A stretch of DNA of 64,000 bases from an uncultured Lysobacteraceae bacterium (GCA_936911875.1 CAKZGB010000006.1:186001-250000); one strand, 5' to 3'; positions 51,849 through 61,239 are shown, numbered from the stretch's first letter. The notes: generated by a model from the letters alone, not told the origin. Numbers and translations are program-made.

Positions 51849-53543
51849 ATGAACGAGACCACTTCTGCACAAGTCGGTACGGTTGCCCGTGCTGCGCAAA
51901 TTCTCAAGTTCCTCCTCAAGCACCGCAGCAGTGGCGTGTTTACCGGTTTGGATGTCGATGCGACCGAGATACAGGACGCCGCCGACATCTCCACTGAGGG
52001 CCGCCCTGAGGAATTTGTCGATGATCTTGAGTCGCTGGGTCCTGCCTTCGTCAAGATCGGACAGGCGCTGTCGACACGACCGGACATGGTGCCACCCGAA
52101 TATCTCGTGGCTTTGGAACGCATTCAGGACAACGTGTCGCCGCTTCCGTTTGAGGTGGTTCGTGAGCGCGTGGAACAGGAACTCGGCGTCAAGATCAGCA
52201 AGATCTTCACTGAGTTCGATGAGCAACCGTTGGCCTCGGCATCGATTGCGCAGGTGCATCGCGCGACCTTGCGTGACGGGCGGCAAGTCGCCGTCAAAGT
52301 GCAGCGACCTGACATTACCGATCTGATCCGTACCGATCTCGATATTCTTTCCGGCCTCGCGGACAAGGCCGATAAGTGGACCGATATGGGTCGTCGCATC
52401 CGTTTCAGTGAATGGGTGCACGAGTTCCGCAAGTCCTTGCTGGCAGAACTGGATTACCGCCGCGAGGCTGAAAATCTTGAACGATTCGGGCAACACTTCG
52501 CCAGTGAACCTCTGCTGGTAATCCCGCAACCGACTTGGGATCTGACCACATCACGCGTTCTGACCATGGATCTGATCGATGGCGTTAAAGCCACCGACAT
52601 CAGCGGCATGCGTCGTGCCGAAGAGCCGCTCGGTGATCTGGCAGCTGCAGTGATGCGCGGCTATCTCGATCAGGTATTCGTGCACGGGGAGATCCACGCC
52701 GATCCGCATCCGGGCAATCTGCTGGTTACATCCGATGCACACATTGCTCTGCTCGATCTCGGCATGGTGGCGCACATTCCGCCCAAACGTCGCGAGCAAT
52801 TGCTGAAACTGTTATTCGCTGCTGTCGATGGTCGTGGCGAAGATGTGGCTGCCGAGTCCGTTGCAATGGGCACGCGACTTGAAGACTTTGAGCCTGACCG
52901 TTATCAGCGCGAAGTCGGCCAACTCGTTGCACGCTATCATTCGGCCAGCGGCAAACGCACAGTTTCCGAAGGCCGCCTCGTTCTCGATCTGACTTTACTG
53001 GGCACTGCCTGCGGACTGCGCACGCCGCCCGAATTGTCTTTGCTCGGCAAGACGCTGCTCAATCTCGAAGCCGTGTGCGATGCACTCGATCCGGAGATGG
53101 ACGTCAAAGCCGTGGTCGAAGGCCATCTCGAGCACATCATGCGTCAGCGCATGAAACAGGCCTTCTCGCCGGCCAAAATGGCAACCGATGCGATGGAACT
53201 GCAGGCGCTGGTTAGCGGTGCGCCCCGGAAGCTCTCTACCCTACTCACGTTGCTTGCGGATAATCGCGTGCAAGTGAAAGTGACAGGGCTCGAAGAATCG
53301 CACCTGATGGAAAACATGCAGAAGATCGCCAACCGGATCAGTACCGGCATCATCGTGGCGTCGCTGATTCTCGCATCGGCCATGCTCATGCGCACCGACA
53401 CCGGACCAAGACTGTTCGGCTACCCTGCCCTGGCCTTTGTGCTGTTTGTCATTGGTGCGATTCTCGGTTTAGGCATCGTGCTGAGTGCCATGCTCCGTGA
53501 CCGCAAAGCCAAGCCGACGGAGACCCGCGGCGTCGCTGACTAA
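51849..53543 (+). CDS. ABC1/UbiB-family atypical kinase
   Basis: A 564-residue protein of the UbiB/ADCK family linked to ubiquinone synthesis or lipid homeostasis. Visible motifs are the KxGQ in PAFVKIGQALSTRPD (about 74), the nucleotide lysine in VAVKVQRP, HADPHPGNLL and the metal motif LLDLGM. Two C-terminal membrane helices (about 497-515 and 522-545) anchor it. It is not in a ubiE-ubiJ-ubiB operon, so it may be a paralogue rather than the canonical UbiB. ATG 51849 is preferred over the open upstream frame. Confidence 0.88.
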   Translation: MNETTSAQVGTVARAAQILKFLLKHRSSGVFTGLDVDATEIQDAADISTEGRPEEFVDDLESLGPAFVKIGQALSTRPDMVPPEYLVALERIQDNVSPLPFEVVRERVEQELGVKISKIFTEFDEQPLASASIAQVHRATLRDGRQVAVKVQRPDITDLIRTDLDILSGLADKADKWTDMGRRIRFSEWVHEFRKSLLAELDYRREAENLERFGQHFASEPLLVIPQPTWDLTTSRVLTMDLIDGVKATDISGMRRAEEPLGDLAAAVMRGYLDQVFVHGEIHADPHPGNLLVTSDAHIALLDLGMVAHIPPKRREQLLKLLFAAVDGRGEDVAAESVAMGTRLEDFEPDRYQREVGQLVARYHSASGKRTVSEGRLVLDLTLLGTACGLRTPPELSLLGKTLLNLEAVCDALDPEMDVKAVVEGHLEHIMRQRMKQAFSPAKMATDAMELQALVSGAPRKLSTLLTLLADNRVQVKVTGLEESHLMENMQKIANRISTGIIVASLILASAMLMRTDTGPRLFGYPALAFVLFVIGAILGLGIVLSAMLRDRKAKPTETRGVAD

Positions 53544-53567
53544 TCAGCGCGCGCAGACCGCCGAGGA

Positions 53568-53738
53568 TTACAGGTCGTTGAACAGCGTGCCAATCAGCAG
53601 GAACAGAAAGGCAACGGCGACCAGCCAGAATTCGAACGGACGGGCCTGCGGGAAATAGCCGAAGCGTGCCGCCAGTCCGGCGCCGCCAAACAGGACGGAC
53701 AGAAAAAACATCGGAAAGCTGGGAGCGGACAGACGCAT
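53568..53738 (-). CDS. Small two-helix membrane protein (56 residues)
   Basis: An ORF reading MRLSAPSFPMFFLSVLFGG... to a TAA at 53568, with two hydrophobic helices (about 9-27 and 37-54) joined by a short loop containing ARFGYFPQARP. I recall similar short two-helix proteins in other Proteobacteria, but no function. It lies 37 bp downstream of rarA in the same direction and could share its transcript. The ribosome-binding site is weak. Confidence 0.65.
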   Translation of the reverse strand: MRLSAPSFPMFFLSVLFGGAGLAARFGYFPQARPFEFWLVAVAFLFLLIGTLFNDL

Positions 53739-53775
53739 AGCTGGACAGACCTATCGAATTGGAAACAGACTCCGA

Positions 53776-55074
53776 TTATGCGACACCGGAGTCCGCATCG
53801 TCATCTAGCTTGCGCAAATAATCCAGACGCTGGCCGATCTTGATTTCCAGTCCGCGATCGACCGGGCGATACCAGTCCGGCTCGCTCAAACCTTCAGGGA
53901 AATACGTTTCACCGGCTGCGTAGGCCTGTGGCTCGTCATGCGCGTAACGATAGGTCTTGCCGTAACCCAACTCGCGCATCAGCGCAGTCGGCGCATTGCG
54001 CAAGTGCGGAGGCACCTCGCGCGTCCGATCCGTTTTGACGAAGGCCACTGCCGTCTTGTACGCCATGTAGCCTGCGTTGCTCTTAGGTGCCACTGCCAGA
54101 TAGATCACGGCCTGGGCCAAAGCGAGCTCGCCCTCGGGGCTGCCTAAGCGCTCGAACGTCGTAGCTGCATCGTTAGCGATCTGCATCGCGCGCGGATCGG
54201 CCAGACCGATATCCTCCCACGCCATGCGCACGATACGTCGGGCCAAATAGAGGGGATCGGCGCCGCCATCGAGCATGCGCGTCAGCCAATACAGTGCGGC
54301 GTCCGGATGCGAACCGCGCACCGTCTTATGCAAGGCAGAGATCTGATCGTAGAACAGATCCCCACCCTGATCGAAACGACGCAGGCCACCACTAATGGCC
54401 TTGCGCACGGAATTGGCATCCAACGGTCCGTTGACGGATTGCAGTGCCTGCTCCAGCAAGCCCAAGCTACGACGCGCATCGCCATCGGCCAGGCCTGCAA
54501 TCGCTACCAAGGCCTCATCGGTCACCTCGCGGTCTGCGAATTCCCGCTGCACCGCACGCTTTAAGACGGCGAGCACTGCATCATCCTGCAAGGGCTTGAG
54601 CACATGCACCTGTGCGCGCGACAGCAACGCGGAATTGACCTCGAACGAAGGATTCTCCGTCGTCGCACCGATAAAGGTCACCAGACCCGATTCCACGAAC
54701 GGCAACAGCGCATCCTGCTGTGCTTTGTTGAAGCGATGAATTTCATCGATAAACAGAATGGTGCCACGACCGCGCTGCAGATTGCGGGTGGCCTGATCCA
54801 TCGCTTCGCGGATGTCTTTAACGCCACCCAGTACCGCCGAGATGGCAATGAACTCACGGTCAAACGCATCGGCCATCAGACGTGCAAGCGTGGTCTTGCC
54901 TACGCCCGGCGGTCCCCATAGGATCATCGAATGCGGCACCCCCGCATCAAACGCTGCGCGCAACGGCATGTCCGGGCCGAGCAGATGATCCTGACCGACG
55001 ACATCGGTAACGGTAGCGGGACGCATACGCTCGGCTAGCGGCGCACTGGGAGCACGATGAAATAGATCCGTCAT
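53776..55074 (-). CDS. rarA: Replication-associated recombination protein RarA (MgsA)
   Basis: A clamp-loader-like AAA+ ATPase acting at stalled forks. The 432-residue protein has PLAERMRPATVTDVVGQDHLLG, Walker A WGPPGVGKTT, Walker B ILFIDEIHRFNKAQQD, sensor GATTENPSFEVNSALLSRAQV and the family C-terminus (YMAYKTAVAFV). Start at MTDLFHRAPSAP (55074); a longer open frame includes the lolA terminator region and is not credible. It follows the lolA terminator, so it needs its own promoter, which I could not identify. Confidence 0.97.
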   Translation of the reverse strand: MTDLFHRAPSAPLAERMRPATVTDVVGQDHLLGPDMPLRAAFDAGVPHSMILWGPPGVGKTTLARLMADAFDREFIAISAVLGGVKDIREAMDQATRNLQRGRGTILFIDEIHRFNKAQQDALLPFVESGLVTFIGATTENPSFEVNSALLSRAQVHVLKPLQDDAVLAVLKRAVQREFADREVTDEALVAIAGLADGDARRSLGLLEQALQSVNGPLDANSVRKAISGGLRRFDQGGDLFYDQISALHKTVRGSHPDAALYWLTRMLDGGADPLYLARRIVRMAWEDIGLADPRAMQIANDAATTFERLGSPEGELALAQAVIYLAVAPKSNAGYMAYKTAVAFVKTDRTREVPPHLRNAPTALMRELGYGKTYRYAHDEPQAYAAGETYFPEGLSEPDWYRPVDRGLEIKIGQRLDYLRKLDDDADSGVA

Positions 55075-55091
55075 CGCTACATTATCCCCCA

Positions 55092-55124
55092 CAAAAAAAC
55101 CGCGAGACACTAGGCCTCGCGGTT
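55092..55124 (-). terminator. Terminator after lolA
   Basis: On the complement, AACCGCGAG / CTCGCGGTT hairpin with a 9-nt loop is followed by TTTTTTTG. It ends ald-ftsK-lolA transcription 29 bp after the lolA stop. Confidence 0.88.
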
Positions 55125-55152
55125 CTGTACTTACAACCGTTCGAAGGACGGA

Positions 55153-55794
55153 TCAGCCGCCGATTACATCCACACCCTTAGGCGGGGTGAAACGGAAGTT
55201 AGAGACCGGAATGCTCAGATTGCGCTTCCAGTTGCTAAAGCTAATGGTGGTGCGCTGGCCAAGTCCGTCGGTGAAGTCCAGGCGCTGCAGCAAGCCCTTA
55301 TTGAAACCCAGCTTGGCGGTGGTAAACCCGGCATCCACGCCCTTGCGCGGTGTCAGCGACAGCCATTGCATGCCTGCCGAGGTGCCAGCCTCTGTGACGA
55401 CGTACTGTGCATCCAGACGGGACGGATTGATCAGCACGGCCAAGGGCGAGTTCGCCTCTTCGGCGCCTTGCTGACGCACCGTGACCTGCTGCAAGTCGGG
55501 CTCGTAGACCCAGATCTTCTTGCCGTCGGCTACGACCGTTTGCGGATACGGCTTGGTGTAGACCCAGCGGAACAGCTTGGGCTGTTGCATGGCCATACCA
55601 CCGGCGGTGGATTCTTTTAGCTTGCCCTTACTGGTAAAGACCTGCTGATTGAACGCCGCCGAGGCGCTACGCAGATCGCCGGTAAAGCGATTCAGTTCAT
55701 CGCGAGCACTTGCATGGGCCGAGCCCACCGTAAACGACAGAGCCAGGGCCAGTGCGCTCACAGACGCCACAGTGCCGAGAGGATTCCTTTTCAT
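55153..55794 (-). CDS. lolA: Outer-membrane lipoprotein carrier LolA
   Basis: Periplasmic chaperone moving lipoproteins from LolCDE to LolB. From ATG 55794 (Shine-Dalgarno AGGAG 8 nt before) the product is 213 residues with a signal peptide cleaved near AHA-S. The LolA core includes KGKLKESTAGGMAMQQPKLFRWVYTKPYPQTVVADGKKIWVYEPDLQQVT and NFRFTPPKGVDVI. It lies between ftsK and rarA, the usual gammaproteobacterial order. 96 bp separate it from ftsK. Confidence 0.96.
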   Translation of the reverse strand: MKRNPLGTVASVSALALALSFTVGSAHASARDELNRFTGDLRSASAAFNQQVFTSKGKLKESTAGGMAMQQPKLFRWVYTKPYPQTVVADGKKIWVYEPDLQQVTVRQQGAEEANSPLAVLINPSRLDAQYVVTEAGTSAGMQWLSLTPRKGVDAGFTTAKLGFNKGLLQRLDFTDGLGQRTTISFSNWKRNLSIPVSNFRFTPPKGVDVIGG

Positions 55795-55890
55795 TGTGCA
55801 CTCCTGAAGTACGAACAATTCACTGGCATCCAGTGTGCGATAGCGAAACTGAATGAGCGTTGCACCTGCGGGCGATGACTGAAAACCTGT

Positions 55891-58272
55891 TCAGTCTTTA
55901 GGTGGCGGCGGTGCCAGCACGGTGCGATCGCCGTTGTGTTCCGGCGGCGACACGATCCCTGCAGCTTCCATCGCTTCGACCAGATTGGCGGCGCGGTTGT
56001 AGCCGATCTTGAGACGACGCTGCACACCCGAAATGGATGCACGACGCGTTTCTGTCACAACACGCACGGCCTGATCGAACAACGGATCCTGTTCCGAACC
56101 GCTCACCGACGGTGCAGCTTCCGGCAGACCGGTCGCACCGATGGCGGTACCGTCGGTCAACGTCTGCACCTCGTCGAGGACGCCTTCGACATAATCCGGC
56201 CTGCCCTGCGCTTTCAGGAAATCGACGACGCGATGCACTTCTTCATCGCTGACGAAGGCACCATGGACGCGCTCAGGAATCGAGGTACCCGGCGGTTGAT
56301 ACAGCATGTCGCCGTGGCCCAACAGATTCTCGGCACCCGACTGATCCAGAATGGTGCGCGAGTCGATCTTGCTGGACACCTGGAACGCGATACGCGTCGG
56401 GATATTGGCCTTGATCAGACCGGTCACCACATCGACCGACGGACGCTGCGTTGCCAGAATCAGGTGCATACCGGCGGCACGCGCCTTCTGCGCCAGACGT
56501 GCGATGAGCTCTTCGACCTTCTTGCCGACGATCATCATCATGTCGGCAAACTCATCGATAAACACCACAATGTACGGCAGCGTTTCGAGTTCGCGCGGCG
56601 CTTCGCCCAGTTCCGCATTCGGCTTGAACAGCGGATCCAGCAATGGCGTGCCGGCGTCCGCAGCTTCCTTAACTTTCTTGTTGAAGCCGGCCAGATTACG
56701 CACACCCATCAGCGACATCAGCTTGTAGCGGCGTTCCATTTCAGCAACGCACCAGCGCAAGCCGTTGGCCGCTTCCTTCATGTCCGTGACGACCGGCGCC
56801 AGCAGATGCGGAATGTCCTGATACACCGACAGTTCCAGCATCTTCGGATCGATCATCAGCATCTTGACGTCTTTGGGCGTGGCCTTGAACAGCAAGGACA
56901 GCACCATCGCATTCACTGCAACCGACTTACCCGAACCCGTCGTACCGGCCACCAGCAAGTGCGGCATCTTGGCCAGATCGGCAACGGTCGGTCGGCCGGC
57001 AATATCTTTACCCAGCGCCAACGTCAGTGGCGATGCCGACTTGTCGTATTCCGCAGAACGCAGCAGCTCGGACAGATAGATCATCTCGCGCGCAGTGTTC
57101 GGCGTCTCCAGACCGATCACGGACTTGCCCGGAATCACTTCGACCACACGCACGGATTTGACGCTCAGACCGCGCGCAATGTCTTTATCGAGCGAAGAGA
57201 TTTGCGACGCCCGAATGCCCGGAGCCGGCTCAATTTCAAAGCGCGTAATGACGGGGCCCGGATAAGCACCAACCACCTGCGCATCGATGCGGAAGTCTTT
57301 GAGCTTGAACTCGATTTGACGCGACAGCGATTCGAGCGTTGCCGCATCGTAACCGGCCGGTTGCGGCTTGGGATCATCAAGCAAGGCCAGCGACGGCAAA
57401 TCGCCATCACCACCGGCGCGACCACCCGTACCGCCGACAAACAGCGGGATCTGCGTTTCGCGCTTCGCGCGTTCGCTCTTTTCAACCGGAGGTGCCGGCG
57501 GTGGCGCTTCGACCTTGACGGCCGGACGCGTCACACGACGTTCTTCTTCCTGCTTGCGGACTTCAACGCGTTCTTCGCGAAGTGCCTTGGTTTCCTTCCA
57601 CTCGACCGCCTTGCGGTTGCTGCGATCCACAAACTTACTGAACCACGGCACCAGACTCAGCACGGCGGCACCAATTTTGTCCATGACATGCGTCCAGGAC
57701 AAGTGCGTTGCCAGCGTCAGCGAGATCATCGCCAAGGCCAACAGAATCAGCGGACCGCCGGTGGCGCCCAAACCGGTCAATGCAGCGCGACCAACGAACT
57801 CACCGATCACCCCACCGCTGTGCGCCGGAAGATTCGGCGCATCGCCCAAACGGACGTGCAGCAAGCCGGTGGCAGCAATCACAAAGGTCACCATGCCGAG
57901 CAGCCGCAGTGCCGGTGCGAAGTCCGCATCGCCATCGCCATCGACATACCACGACGAAAAGATCACCCAGGTGACAGCGGCTAGCAGGAACGGCAGCACA
58001 AAGGCCACGTAACCCGACAGCAGCAACAGGAAATCGGCAACGTACGCACCGATCACGCCACAGGCATTGTGAGTGACACCCTCAACGGCACCGGAGCGTG
58101 ACCAGCCGACATCTTGCGGCGAATACGTCAGTAAGGACACCAGCAGGAACACAAGAACGGGCACGATCGCCACGATCATCATGTCGCGCGTGAGACGTTG
58201 CCGACGAGGAGAGACGGTGCGTTCGGTAGCAGCAGGCTGCCGACGGTTTTTGTTGATCCGCGCTTGCGCCAT
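55891..58272 (-). CDS. ftsK: DNA translocase FtsK
   Basis: Pumps chromosomal DNA through the closing septum and activates XerCD at dif. The 793-residue protein has four or five N-terminal membrane helices (about 32-200) and a short charged and proline-rich linker (about 225-300, much shorter than in E. coli). The RecA-like motor has Walker A VAGTTGSGKSVAVN, Walker B YIVVFIDEFADMMM and LATQRPSVDVVTG. A C-terminal gamma winged helix (about 725-785, RRASISGVQRRLKIGYNRAANLVEAMEAAGIV) reads KOPS sites. ATG 58272 begins 1 bp after the ald stop. Confidence 0.98.
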   Translation of the reverse strand: MAQARINKNRRQPAATERTVSPRRQRLTRDMMIVAIVPVLVFLLVSLLTYSPQDVGWSRSGAVEGVTHNACGVIGAYVADFLLLLSGYVAFVLPFLLAAVTWVIFSSWYVDGDGDADFAPALRLLGMVTFVIAATGLLHVRLGDAPNLPAHSGGVIGEFVGRAALTGLGATGGPLILLALAMISLTLATHLSWTHVMDKIGAAVLSLVPWFSKFVDRSNRKAVEWKETKALREERVEVRKQEEERRVTRPAVKVEAPPPAPPVEKSERAKRETQIPLFVGGTGGRAGGDGDLPSLALLDDPKPQPAGYDAATLESLSRQIEFKLKDFRIDAQVVGAYPGPVITRFEIEPAPGIRASQISSLDKDIARGLSVKSVRVVEVIPGKSVIGLETPNTAREMIYLSELLRSAEYDKSASPLTLALGKDIAGRPTVADLAKMPHLLVAGTTGSGKSVAVNAMVLSLLFKATPKDVKMLMIDPKMLELSVYQDIPHLLAPVVTDMKEAANGLRWCVAEMERRYKLMSLMGVRNLAGFNKKVKEAADAGTPLLDPLFKPNAELGEAPRELETLPYIVVFIDEFADMMMIVGKKVEELIARLAQKARAAGMHLILATQRPSVDVVTGLIKANIPTRIAFQVSSKIDSRTILDQSGAENLLGHGDMLYQPPGTSIPERVHGAFVSDEEVHRVVDFLKAQGRPDYVEGVLDEVQTLTDGTAIGATGLPEAAPSVSGSEQDPLFDQAVRVVTETRRASISGVQRRLKIGYNRAANLVEAMEAAGIVSPPEHNGDRTVLAPPPPKD

Positions 58273-58273
58273 A

Positions 58274-59341
58274 TTACAACTGCATACCTTGCAGAGCCGG
58301 ATGGACGAGCTTGCCATCCTCTACGTTGATGCCCTTGACCAGTGCAGCATCCTGACGCCAGTTGCCCGAGGCCAACTTATTGACGTACGGCAAGATCGCA
58401 GCGCAAATGGCCTGCGACGAGGTTTGCGGCACGGCGCCCGGCATATTGGTAACTGCGAAGTGCGTCACGCCCTCTTCGACATAGGTCGGTTCTTTCCACG
58501 TGGTGGGACGCGAGGTTTCAAAACAACCGCCTTGGTCGATGGCGATATCAACGACCACCGAACCCGGTTGCATGCCACGCACCATTTCGCGCGTCAGCAC
58601 ATGCGGTGCAACGGCACCGGTCACCAGCACAGCACCGATGACGAGGTCTGCCGAAGCCACTTCCTTGGCGACCAAATCGTGATACGGGTACAGCGCCGTG
58701 ACGTTGTTACCCAGACGCATCATTTGCGTTGCGCGATCCTGGCGCATTTCAAAGACGACGACATTGGCGCCACCTGCGGCTGCCAGTTCTGCCGACGCAC
58801 CACCGGCCGCACCGGCACCGAAGATCACCACCTTGCCGCGTTCCGTGCTCGGCAGACCGCCCAGCAACTTGCCCTTTCCACCCATCGGCTGATGCAGCAA
58901 GTGCGTACCGACCTGCACACCGATCTTGCCGGCGATGACCGACATCGGGGCCAGCAACGGCAAAGTGCCGTCGGCCAGCTCGACCGTTTCAAATGCAACA
59001 GCAGTCAGACCGATATCGAGCAGTCGACGGGTCAGCTCGGGCAGCGGTGCCAGATGCAGATAGCAGAACAGCAGATGGTCTTTGCGCAACAGCGCGAGAT
59101 CGCCTTCGATGGGTTCCTTGACCTTGACGATCATCTCGCCTTGCTGATACAGCTCGGCGGCATCCTTGGCGATACGCACGCCCAGACGCTCGTACTCATC
59201 ATCGGAAAAGCCCGACTTCAGACCGGCGCCGGACTGCACCCAGACCTCATGACCACGCTTGACCAGATCGCCTGCGGCATCCGGAACCAGGGCGACCCGG
59301 CCCTCGAGGGTCTTAGTTTCTGAGGGAACGCCGATGCGCAT
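58274..59341 (-). CDS. ald: Alanine dehydrogenase
   Basis: NAD-dependent L-alanine/pyruvate dehydrogenase. The 355-residue protein has the family start MRIGVPSETKTLEGRVALVP, pyruvate-binding Lys (IVKVKEP) and His (FCYLHLAPLPELT), and an NAD motif KVVIFGAGAAGGASAELAAAGG. A conserved DIAIDQGGCFETSRPTT segment follows. Somewhat shorter than typical Ald (about 370). Shine-Dalgarno GGAG precedes the ATG. It ends 1 bp before ftsK, so ald-ftsK-lolA form one transcript; ald and trxB are divergent. Confidence 0.95.
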   Translation of the reverse strand: MRIGVPSETKTLEGRVALVPDAAGDLVKRGHEVWVQSGAGLKSGFSDDEYERLGVRIAKDAAELYQQGEMIVKVKEPIEGDLALLRKDHLLFCYLHLAPLPELTRRLLDIGLTAVAFETVELADGTLPLLAPMSVIAGKIGVQVGTHLLHQPMGGKGKLLGGLPSTERGKVVIFGAGAAGGASAELAAAGGANVVVFEMRQDRATQMMRLGNNVTALYPYHDLVAKEVASADLVIGAVLVTGAVAPHVLTREMVRGMQPGSVVVDIAIDQGGCFETSRPTTWKEPTYVEEGVTHFAVTNMPGAVPQTSSQAICAAILPYVNKLASGNWRQDAALVKGINVEDGKLVHPALQGMQL

Positions 59342-59353
59342 AGGTGGACTCCG

Positions 59354-59361
59354 TATAAAAT
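59354..59361. promoter_or_regulatory. AT-rich divergent promoter region ald / trxB
   Basis: The 85-bp ald-trxB gap contains TATAAAAT, usable as a -10 toward trxB and, read the other way (ATTTTATA), toward ald. No clear -35 on either strand, so only the location is supported. Confidence 0.3.
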
Positions 59362-59426
59362 AGTGGAATTATTGTGCCGCTACCGCAATATCGCAGGCGG
59401 CAGACCAACTGGAGTCAATTATACCC

Positions 59427-60377
59427 ATGAGCACCGCGCAGCACTCCCGACTCATTATTCTCGGTTCCGGCCCTGCCGGCTGGACCGCAGCGGTGTACGC
59501 CGCTCGCGCGAATTTGCGCCCCACCGTAATCACCGGAATGGAAATGGGCGGCCAACTGATGACCACGACCGATGTGGACAATTGGCCGGGCGATATCGAA
59601 GGCTTGCAGGGCCCTGACCTGATGGCGCGCATGCAGGCGCATGCCGAACGCTTCGACACGCAAACGGTGATCGATCACATCCATGAGGCCGATTTACGCT
59701 CCAAGCCCATCCGTCTCAAAGGCGATGCCGGCGAGTACACCTGTGATGCGCTGATTATCGCCACGGGCGCTTCGGCTAAGTATCTGGAGTTGCCTTCGGA
59801 ACAGGCGTTTAAGGGCCGTGGCGTTTCCGCCTGTGCCACCTGCGATGGCTTCTTCTATCGCGGCAAGCCCGTCGCTGTGATCGGTGGCGGCAACACCGCC
59901 GTCGAGGAAGCGCTATACCTGTCCAACATCGCCTCCAAGGTCACAGTCGTGCATCGTCGCGACAAGTTCCGCTCCGAGAAGATCCTGATCGACAAGCTCA
60001 TGCGCAAAGTCGAGGAAGGCAAGGTCGAGATCATCTGGAATCACGTGGTCGATGAGGTCCTGGGTGACGAGGCCGGCGTGAATCGCCTTCGTCTCAAGGC
60101 GTCTGATAGCGATGCCACCCGTGAAATCGATGTCGATGGCATGTTTGTCGCGATCGGTCACTCGCCCAACACGTCGCTGTTCGAAGGCCAGCTGGAAATG
60201 AAGAACGGTTATCTCAAGATCCGTTCGGGTCTCGAAGGCGGCGCCACGGAGACCTCGTTGCCGGGCGTGTTTGCCGCCGGTGACGTGGCCGACCAGGTCT
60301 ATCGTCAGGCCATTACCTCGGCCGGTTTCGGCTGTATGGCCGCTCTGGATGCTGAAAAGTATCTCGACGCCGAATAA
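59427..60377 (+). CDS. trxB: Thioredoxin reductase
   Basis: NADPH-dependent flavoenzyme that reduces thioredoxin. The 316-residue protein has the FAD motif LIILGSGPAGWTAAVYAARANL, the redox pair Cys136-Ala-Thr-Cys139 (VSACATCDGFFYRGK), the NADPH motif AVIGGGNTAVEEALYLSN and the C-terminal FAD element GVFAAGDVADQVYRQAITSAGFGCMAA. It starts the rightward set trxB-aat-infA, which is conserved near ftsK and clpA in many Gammaproteobacteria. Confidence 0.98.
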   Translation: MSTAQHSRLIILGSGPAGWTAAVYAARANLRPTVITGMEMGGQLMTTTDVDNWPGDIEGLQGPDLMARMQAHAERFDTQTVIDHIHEADLRSKPIRLKGDAGEYTCDALIIATGASAKYLELPSEQAFKGRGVSACATCDGFFYRGKPVAVIGGGNTAVEEALYLSNIASKVTVVHRRDKFRSEKILIDKLMRKVEEGKVEIIWNHVVDEVLGDEAGVNRLRLKASDSDATREIDVDGMFVAIGHSPNTSLFEGQLEMKNGYLKIRSGLEGGATETSLPGVFAAGDVADQVYRQAITSAGFGCMAALDAEKYLDAE

Positions 60378-60410
60378 GCGCCGACTCGCTGACGTCGCCT
60401 AGTGTCCGAC

Positions 60411-61157
60411 ATGCCTCGTTACATTACGGACATCACCGACACACCGCCGGTGGGCTCGTTCCCGCCGGCCGACACGGCCAATGATGAGTTGAACGGTCTG
60501 GTGGCCATCGGTGGCGACTGGCATCCGAACCGCATTCTGGACGCCTATGGCGCCGGAATCTTTCCGTGGCCCATGGGCGACATGCCCTTGGGCTGGTTCT
60601 GCCCGCCTGAGCGCATGGTGTTCCGCACCGACTCGCAACCCTTAGGAAGGCGGTTCCGCAAATCACTGCAATCGAGCAAGTGGACCGTGACCGCCGATTC
60701 GCGTTTTAGCGGCGTGCTGCGCCAATGCGCGGACATCGAACGACCCGGACAGGACGGAACCTGGATCGAACCCGAGATGCGGACCTCGTATGAGGTGCTG
60801 CACGCGCTGGGCCACACCCACTCCATCGAAATCTTCGATGCGCAGGGCCAACTGATTGGCGGTCTGTTCGGGGTGTTCTCCAACGGCATTTTTTGCGGCG
60901 ACAGCATGTTCAGCGCGCAGCCCGGGGCGTCCCGGGTTGCCTTCGCACACCTGCTGCGCTTTTTGCATGAGCACCAAGTCCCGTGGGTCGATGGCCAGGT
61001 TCCCAACGACTATCTGATCAGTCTGGGTGGCATATCCATGCCGCGCGAGGAGTTCCTCAAGCTCCGCACGGACGCCGGCGCCGAGCACCCCTTGAACCGG
61101 CGCAACTGGGCCAAACTGTTCGGCACCCGCACTGCGCAGGCACTCTGTTCAGCTTAG
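60411..61157 (+). CDS. aat: Leucyl/phenylalanyl-tRNA-protein transferase
   Basis: Adds Leu or Phe to proteins with N-terminal Lys or Arg, directing them to ClpS-ClpA-ClpP (the N-degron pathway). The 248-residue product has GLVAIGGDWHPNRILDAYGAGIFPW, GWFCPPERMVF, SIEIFDAQGQLIGGLFGVFSNGIFCGDSMFS and the HLLRFLHEHQVPWVDGQV segment. ATG 60411 is used; a GTG three codons upstream (60402) is equally open and neither has a Shine-Dalgarno. Functionally it fits with clpA/clpS at the right edge. Confidence 0.95.
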   Translation: MPRYITDITDTPPVGSFPPADTANDELNGLVAIGGDWHPNRILDAYGAGIFPWPMGDMPLGWFCPPERMVFRTDSQPLGRRFRKSLQSSKWTVTADSRFSGVLRQCADIERPGQDGTWIEPEMRTSYEVLHALGHTHSIEIFDAQGQLIGGLFGVFSNGIFCGDSMFSAQPGASRVAFAHLLRFLHEHQVPWVDGQVPNDYLISLGGISMPREEFLKLRTDAGAEHPLNRRNWAKLFGTRTAQALCSA

Positions 61158-61182
61158 TGGCGTCTGAGCGGGCAGTTTGTGC

Positions 61183-61188
61183 GATAAT
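61183..61188 (+). promoter_or_regulatory. Candidate -10 element of infA
   Basis: GATAAT (or TAATAT two bases later) about 52 nt before the infA ATG; -35 not recognisable. infA usually has its own strong promoter. Confidence 0.4.
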
Positions 61189-61239
61189 ATTGGCCGCTCG
61201 GACATTTCGTCCGATACCAATGGAATAGCACAAGAATAT

